Virus record (IMG/VR): IMGVR_UViG_3300034064_000487
Location: 1 to 24,034 of that record
DNA length: 24,034 bases
Origin: a virus
Direction: 5' to 3' (one strand)
The stretch's first letter is position 1. Every line of letters starts with the position of its first letter. A program made the position numbers and the translations under genes. The notes beneath the pieces are model-generated. The model worked only from the letters and a program-made list of their open reading frames with translations, was not told where the DNA came from and searched no databases. Positions 21,701-24,034 of this stretch are shown piece after piece.

Positions 21701-22001
21701 AAGAAGTTCCATTACTTGTTATGTTACCATTGATTGACGCATTACCTGAAACTGTAATATTACTTAATGTACCGACACTAGTAATATTTGGCTGAGCCGC
21801 ATTGCTAACTGTTTGAGCAAGTAATGCTACTGAAGCTTCTGGGTAATCAACGCCAGCACCTTCTAATATAATATTAGCAATATTACCAATATTTGTTTTT
21901 TGTGTGACTGGCGTACCCGCCATATTGACTACTGGTAAAACCGTAGAGCTTGCTAAGTTTACCCCAATGTCTGATAGTTCTGTTATTTTTATTGTTGTCA
22001 T
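18735..22001 (-). CDS. large repetitive tail-fibre/adhesin protein
   Basis: 1088 residues. The N-terminus (MTTIKITELSDIGVNLASST, VLPVVNMAGTPV) matches attachment ends of aquatic T4-like fibres. Residues of about 90-330 carry GNIS/GNIT repeats and two of three copies of GSNSNVLYGNGVFA. The central part holds W.F...G....P modules and one NTFAVNYANGTAV copy. Residues near 750-860 form a Gly-rich ladder (GGDINIFAGD, GGDIVIEAGQGG, GGDVTINAGD, GGDIILRSGDAG). The C-terminal 140 residues form a separate non-repetitive beta-rich domain. Very few charged residues or Cys are present. AGGAAA precedes the ATG, and the gene lies 18 bases after the preceding virion gene. Confidence 0.8.
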   Translation of the reverse strand: MTTIKITELSDIGVNLASSTVLPVVNMAGTPVTQKTNIGNIANIILEGAGVDYPEASVALLAQTVSNAAQPNITSVGTLSNITVSGNASINGNITSNGTSYLGNISTTGLASITTLNVGTTANLGSVNNVIIEGGTDGQVLTTDGDGNLSWTTVSSGNSSYGDSNVVTLLSAFGSNTITTTGNISVGNITANNLGNISTVSLTGSNSNVLYGNGVFAPVTGGNGTYGNSDVATFLAAFGSNTITTTGNISGGNLVTGGEVVANGNISSGTGLSTGGFLSVDGNADLHDTTVTGNLSATGNITANNLGNISATNLTGSNSNVLYGNGVFAAIAGGNSSQISNGNSNVSVPVSNGNVVINATGTASWSFNANGSIQVPNNGAILAAANSSAILGNSNGTMKFFVEDDGAYVQTSNGANTFISVFQTDGDFAPAGNIVFPGGSYMGEVAGNTTIGIAAEPNHSIVLQTSNGNSGASWTFDTSGNTILSDQGVIKYSNGAIYGSNFTGNITFSGTTISSNVAQDIEIDASGNSNVKITGNSKTWNFQSNGALTYPDGTLMFDTSNVFVVASGNFALSMGANANVAARWDFNADGNLTLPGNTFAVNYANGTAVTIPTVGNIATINLDGNVSNLLTGNGTYVAIPVVPTVGNIATLNLDGSNSNVLYGNGVFAAVAGGGNGTPGGSNTQIQFNDNGNFGANSGFTFDSTTGNIGIPGIIIGSNTIEFDNRATGNGADINLYSADDILLQARDRDAGSTSEGGDINIFAGDSAEDSDASGGDIVIEAGQGGAANLDFGGDGGFVRIEAGAGGAAVGANISARSGGSLTLNAGNAGGNNGNIDLGNSGGDVTINAGDSTGNGDPGGDIILRSGDAGANALAGQIQLIISSSDNGDGGTWTFNGAGIFELPNSGTIGNDGNNIDIGSTSAISLEASSAVNIYTDTGTNAWQWQFQDDGNLRLPTIELDVGNTINEQTVIQSQRKIIPGLRYSAVIVGTTPTVVYTATSVDTTSMKVTMQIQHSGLGFEFFDVSATSTDGNTYYTVSNRVQPPTISNSTVVVDLNGSNFMDITVTINSGAANSWVTYDATEFGIAVD
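19380..19760 (-). repeat. Gly-rich GGDI.I.AG ladder in fibre
   Basis: About eight imperfect units of GGD[IV].I.AG with Ala/Gly/Asp/Asn linkers. The period of 12-20 residues suggests a stacked beta or polyglycine architecture. The DNA is more GC-rich than the rest of the gene. Confidence 0.6.
19996..20040 (-). repeat. fibre repeat GSNSNVLYGNGVFAA, copy 1
   Basis: Near-identical DNA repeat with copies at 21013-21057 and 21351-21396; each encodes GSNSNVLYGNGVFA before a new module. Confidence 0.65.
20183..20234 (-). repeat. fibre DNA repeat, copy D (in a second gene)
   Basis: The same 52-bp element as copies A-C but in the 1088-residue fibre gene, so the repeat is shared between two genes. Confidence 0.7.
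21013..21057 (-). repeat. fibre repeat GSNSNVLYGNGVFAA, copy 2
   Basis: Second copy, followed (toward the N-terminus) by LTGSN and the NITANNLGNIS unit also seen with copy 3. Confidence 0.65.
21351..21396 (-). repeat. fibre repeat GSNSNVLYGNGVFAP, copy 3
   Basis: Third copy, adjacent to a larger duplicated stretch encoding AFGSNTITTTGNIS. Confidence 0.65.
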
Positions 22002-22019
22002 TTCTGTTTTCCTAAATTC

Positions 22020-22637
22020 TTATGCGAAAGTTACACTGTTATTACCGATGCAAAACCATTTGCTACTAATATATTGTAGTGTGCAAGCATCTCCTATATT
22101 AGCAAATGTGATAGTTCCAGTTCCACTTGATTTCCAACCTGCATTAGTTACAGTTAATACCATATTACCGCCGGATACTAGCATTGCAAATGTTTTTATT
22201 TGTCCAGGTAAACCGGCCGCTACAGTACCAGTCCAAGAACCAGTTGTACTGAATACGCTAGGAGTAACTTGTAAGTTTGCCGCACCACCGTTTGTGATTG
22301 TATCTACCCCGGTAGTACAAAATGTGCCGCTAGTAGCAAGATTGCTGACGTTAGCGGAACTTATGATTATATTACCATTTGCTCCGGATAAGCCAATACT
22401 ACCGTCGGTAGAAGTTAAACTAACTACTCCGGTGTTAGTGATAGTTAATGTATTTGTATTAGCATCACTATTGGCAGTTATACCAATCCCGTTAGCAAAG
22501 TTGCTGTACGGACTGGCCTGTGCAAATAAAGTTGCAAAGTTATCTTTTGTTTTATTGAAAGCGGTATATAATGAATCGCTGTTTGCCGACTCATTTTGCA
22601 ACCCTACCGCTATTATTAGTTCACCGGAAATTGCCAT
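22020..22637 (-). CDS. virion/short tail-fibre-like protein
   Basis: 205 residues. The N-terminus (ELIIAVGLQNESANSDSLYT followed by AFNKTKDNFATLF) is a recognisable start of structural proteins in aquatic T4-like phages. GIGITANSDANTNTLTITNTG and a Ser/Gly/Asn-rich middle follow, then a beta-rich end with KTFAMLVSGGNMVLTVTNAG and ISSKWFCIGNNSVTF. It is the first gene of the five-gene minus-strand fibre block, which suggests a proximal or connector component. A late-type promoter and a leader with AAGGAC precede the ATG. Confidence 0.7.
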   Translation of the reverse strand: MAISGELIIAVGLQNESANSDSLYTAFNKTKDNFATLFAQASPYSNFANGIGITANSDANTNTLTITNTGVVSLTSTDGSIGLSGANGNIIISSANVSNLATSGTFCTTGVDTITNGGAANLQVTPSVFSTTGSWTGTVAAGLPGQIKTFAMLVSGGNMVLTVTNAGWKSSGTGTITFANIGDACTLQYISSKWFCIGNNSVTFA

Positions 22638-22655
22638 TTTTTAGTCCTTATATTG

Positions 22656-22663
22656 TATTTATC
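22656..22663 (-). promoter_or_regulatory. late-promoter-like octamer GATAAATA with a leader
   Basis: GATAAATA on the minus strand ends 18 bases before ATG 22637. The predicted leader of about 13 bases includes AAGGAC. It could drive the whole fibre block. Confidence 0.6.
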
Positions 22664-22686
22664 AATAAGAACTAAATGTAAGATCG

Positions 22687-23013
22687 TCAGGATGGACTAA
22701 AACTTGACCCGCATCCGCATGTTGTTTGTGCATTTGGATTACTGATTTTAAACTGTGAGCCGTTTAAATCTTCAACGTAATCTATTTTTGCATTGGTTAA
22801 ATATTGTGCTGAAATACTATCAACTAGGACACTTAGAGAACCTGCTGGTATCTCAAAATCATCTTCGTTTAGTTCTTCATCTATACTGAAACCATATTGC
22901 ATTCCACTACATCCCCCACCTTGAACAAATACACGTATTTTAGCTTTAGGATTACCTTCCTCTGCTAGTATATCTGCTATTTTTATTGTTGCATTTTCTG
23001 TTATTTCTATCAT
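22687..23013 (-). CDS. erpA: A-type Fe-S carrier protein (ErpA/IscA family)
   Basis: 108 residues. The three Fe-S-binding Cys of A-type carriers are all present: Cys35 in [11 protein letters not shown] and Cys99/Cys101 in [57 protein letters not shown] and the CGCGSSF end follow bacterial ErpA closely in order and length, more so than IscA. Such proteins receive a cluster from the scaffold and deliver it to target enzymes. No scaffold or desulfurase is nearby, so it would work with host Isc/Suf. I chose ATG 23013, which overlaps the SOD stop (ATGA), over an in-frame TTG at 23028. It is co-transcribed with SOD. Confidence 0.88.
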   Translation of the reverse strand: MIEITENATIKIADILAEEGNPKAKIRVFVQGGGCSGMQYGFSIDEELNEDDFEIPAGSLSVLVDSISAQYLTNAKIDYVEDLNGSQFKISNPNAQTTCGCGSSFSPS

Positions 23014-23564
23014 AAACTCTTTCCCCAACGGGTGTTAACTACATTCCAATTGATTATTTTCCACTGTTCTTTTAGATACTTTTTCTTGTCTGCACCGTAC
23101 TCTAGTATCCAAGCGTGTTCCCACCAGTCTATGAGCAACAAAATGTCGTCACGTAGTTCGTGATTCTTTATCGTTTTAATTTTGCCGTCATATGCTAAGT
23201 AGATCCACCCCGACCCTTGAATCTTCATTGCTTCAGTTTCAAATTGCGCCTTCATATCATCATAACTGGTGAAATGTTTGTTAATGAAGCCTAACATAGG
23301 TCCGTTGGGTTTGTTGTTATTTCTAACTTCACGGAACTGTGGAAATAGTGTATTATGCAGAAAAGCCCCTGCATAGTTGAAATCTTTGTCACCCTCACCC
23401 TTGTTATATCGTTCAGCGTAACCGTGAGCTAACTTCCCGTAATGTAGGTCTAATGTGTCTTGGCTTAATACAGGTTTAACCTCACTCGCGGTGAAGTTTA
23501 GTGGGATAATTTCTATGTCTTGAGGCTTAGATTTGTCCTCAAGTAACTGTATAATGTCACGCAT
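23010..23564 (-). CDS. Fe/Mn-type superoxide dismutase
   Basis: 184 residues. By-eye alignment with bacterial SODs keeps all four metal ligands: His41 (LDLHYGK), His70 ([13 protein letters not shown]), Asp146 and His150 (IDWWEHAW). GSGW (117-120), QWKIINW and Tyr49 (the conserved active-site Tyr) also match. Differences are notable: the usual HH after the first ligand is missing (KLAHGYAE), and the hydrogen-bonding Gln seems replaced by His135, as in some actinobacterial and archaeal enzymes. An N-terminal extension of about 20 residues precedes the family start. No signal peptide, so cytoplasmic. It would convert superoxide to peroxide and oxygen. GATAAATA ends 4 bases before the ATG and no ribosome site is visible. 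Confidence 0.85.
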   Translation of the reverse strand: MRDIIQLLEDKSKPQDIEIIPLNFTASEVKPVLSQDTLDLHYGKLAHGYAERYNKGEGDKDFNYAGAFLHNTLFPQFREVRNNNKPNGPMLGFINKHFTSYDDMKAQFETEAMKIQGSGWIYLAYDGKIKTIKNHELRDDILLLIDWWEHAWILEYGADKKKYLKEQWKIINWNVVNTRWGKSL

Positions 23565-23568
23565 ATAG

Positions 23569-23576
23569 TATTTATC
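23569..23576 (-). promoter_or_regulatory. late-promoter-like GATAAATA, leaderless geometry
   Basis: On the minus strand GATAAATACTAT matches the extended T4 late consensus TATAAATACTATT except at its first base. It ends 4 bases before ATG 23564 of the superoxide dismutase gene. Confidence 0.6.
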
Positions 23577-23597
23577 TATATTGTGACTGGCTAATGA

Positions 23598-23813
23598 TTA
23601 TCGTCTACGCACAATGCGTCCTTTAGTTAAATCATATGGGCTGAACTCAATCTCTACTATATCCCCTAGTAGGATTTTAATGTCATGCTGACGCATTTTA
23701 CCGGATATATAACCGGTAACAGTGGGGCCACTGTTTAATATAACTCTAAAGACGGCATTGGGTAATACGTCTATTACCTTACCATCCATTCGTAAACCTT
23801 CTTCTTTAGCCAT
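23598..23813 (-). CDS. infA: translation initiation factor IF-1
   Basis: 71 residues, the full length of bacterial IF-1. MAKEEGLRMDGKVIDVLPNA, then VTGYISGKMRQHDIKILLGD and PYDLTKGRIVRR match the S1-like OB fold of IF-1 throughout, including the GKMR loop and the PYDL.KGRI end that contacts the ribosomal A site. Host IF-1 binds the 30S subunit and helps IF-2 and IF-3 choose the start codon. The start is fixed by the MAKE homology. An AAAGGAG lies unusually far upstream (about 16 bases). It stands upstream of SOD and ErpA on the same strand, with a late-type promoter between it and SOD. Confidence 0.92.
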   Translation of the reverse strand: MAKEEGLRMDGKVIDVLPNAVFRVILNSGPTVTGYISGKMRQHDIKILLGDIVEIEFSPYDLTKGRIVRRR

Positions 23814-23836
23814 GTTGATTGCTGTTACGCTCCTTT

Positions 23837-24034
23837 TTAATTCCTACGCATAGTGCTGATAGCCTTAGCCTCTTCATCACTAAAGACCGGTACTGCATTA
23901 CTTTTATGCATAGTGCCAATACCAATAATCTTATTACCTGTGTATTGCGGAATGTCTTTTGTGCGTACTGCACCTTTGTGTCCGGTATCTAAACTGTTAA
24001 TACGTACAGTCTCACGACCTGCAGGTGCGGACAA
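23837..24034 (-). CDS. conserved phage protein (N-terminus beyond the window)
   Basis: The frame is open to the right edge, so the gene probably begins outside. The visible 65 residues contain YTGNKIIGIGTMHKSNAVPV, then FSDEEAKAISTMRRN at the end. I associate this ending with small proteins conserved in T4-like aquatic phages, with no known function. The first visible codon is TTG at the edge and should not be taken as the start. Its last codons lie over the distant ribosome site of the IF-1 gene, so the two are probably one transcript. Confidence 0.65.
   Translation of the reverse strand: MSAPAGRETVRINSLDTGHKGAVRTKDIPQYTGNKIIGIGTMHKSNAVPVFSDEEAKAISTMRRN

Noticed and set aside
15138-22001. 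CRISPR array or diversity-generating retroelement in the repeat region
   Set aside because: Repeats are in-frame coding modules at irregular spacing, and there is no reverse transcriptase, template repeat or uniform spacer length in the window.
14049-22644. Many plus-strand open frames of 60-246 codons opposite the fibre genes
   Set aside because: They are the complement of low-complexity fibre repeats, rich in Leu/Pro/Val with no ribosome sites, and the minus-strand genes explain the region completely.
23014-23028. TTG start for the ErpA-like gene
   Set aside because: ATG 23013 overlaps the SOD stop as ATGA and matches the family start better; the five extra residues have no support.

Overview
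This AT-rich, gene-dense window looks like part of the genome of a large T4-like (contractile-tail type) bacteriophage. Three things support this. Genes overlap by 1 to 17 bases and many encode small proteins of the kind found in aquatic T4-like phages. TATAAATA octamers, the recognition element of T4-type late promoters, sit directly before many genes. A 9-kb minus-strand block encodes repetitive tail-fibre and virion proteins. The host cannot be read directly. The Bug/TctC-type periplasmic binding protein and the ErpA-like protein point to a proteobacterium, perhaps a betaproteobacterium, but this is inference.

Layout. (1) 1-4600: the tail of an unidentified gene, then a secreted Bug-type solute-binding protein overlapping a PP-loop ATPase. 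These converge on a minus-strand pair, a second PP-loop ATPase and a SAM methyltransferase-like protein. A GNAT-like protein and a small acidic protein follow, ending at a terminator. (2) 4650-11300: a plus-strand run of mostly small genes. It includes a GIY-YIG nuclease, two paralogous small proteins, several membrane or exported proteins, a ribbon-helix-helix-like protein, DUF805, an SH3-like protein, a TPR-glycosyltransferase and an asparagine-synthase-like PP-loop ATPase. (3) 11290-13725: short genes separated by near-identical consensus sigma-70 promoters (TTGACA-17 bp-TATAAT), closed by a bidirectional terminator. (4) 13729-22637, minus strand: five virion/fibre genes, including two proteins of more than 1000 residues built from WTFD..GNLTLP-type repeats and a seven-blade beta-propeller protein. 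(5) 22687-24034, minus strand: an ErpA/IscA-type Fe-S carrier, an Fe/Mn superoxide dismutase, translation initiation factor IF-1 and a partial conserved protein.

The most unusual signal is in the control of gene starts. Five genes (215 and 6208 on plus; 2905, 3791 and 23564 on minus) have a late-promoter octamer ending only 4-5 bases before the ATG and no Shine-Dalgarno sequence. Transcription from these promoters should begin at or within a base of the start codon, giving leaderless mRNAs. Three genes behind sigma-70 promoters (4752, 7320, 11326) show the same geometry. Other genes in the window behind the same promoter classes have leaders with purine-rich ribosome sites, so the phage seems to use two modes of translation start and also carries its own IF-1.

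Together the genes suggest an infection programme with (a) host-envelope and uptake changes (Bug protein, exported and membrane proteins, glycosyltransferase), (b) adenylation-type chemistry of unknown target by three different PP-loop ATPases and a methyltransferase, (c) support of Fe-S and oxidative metabolism and of translation, and (d) elaborate, recombination-prone receptor-binding fibres.
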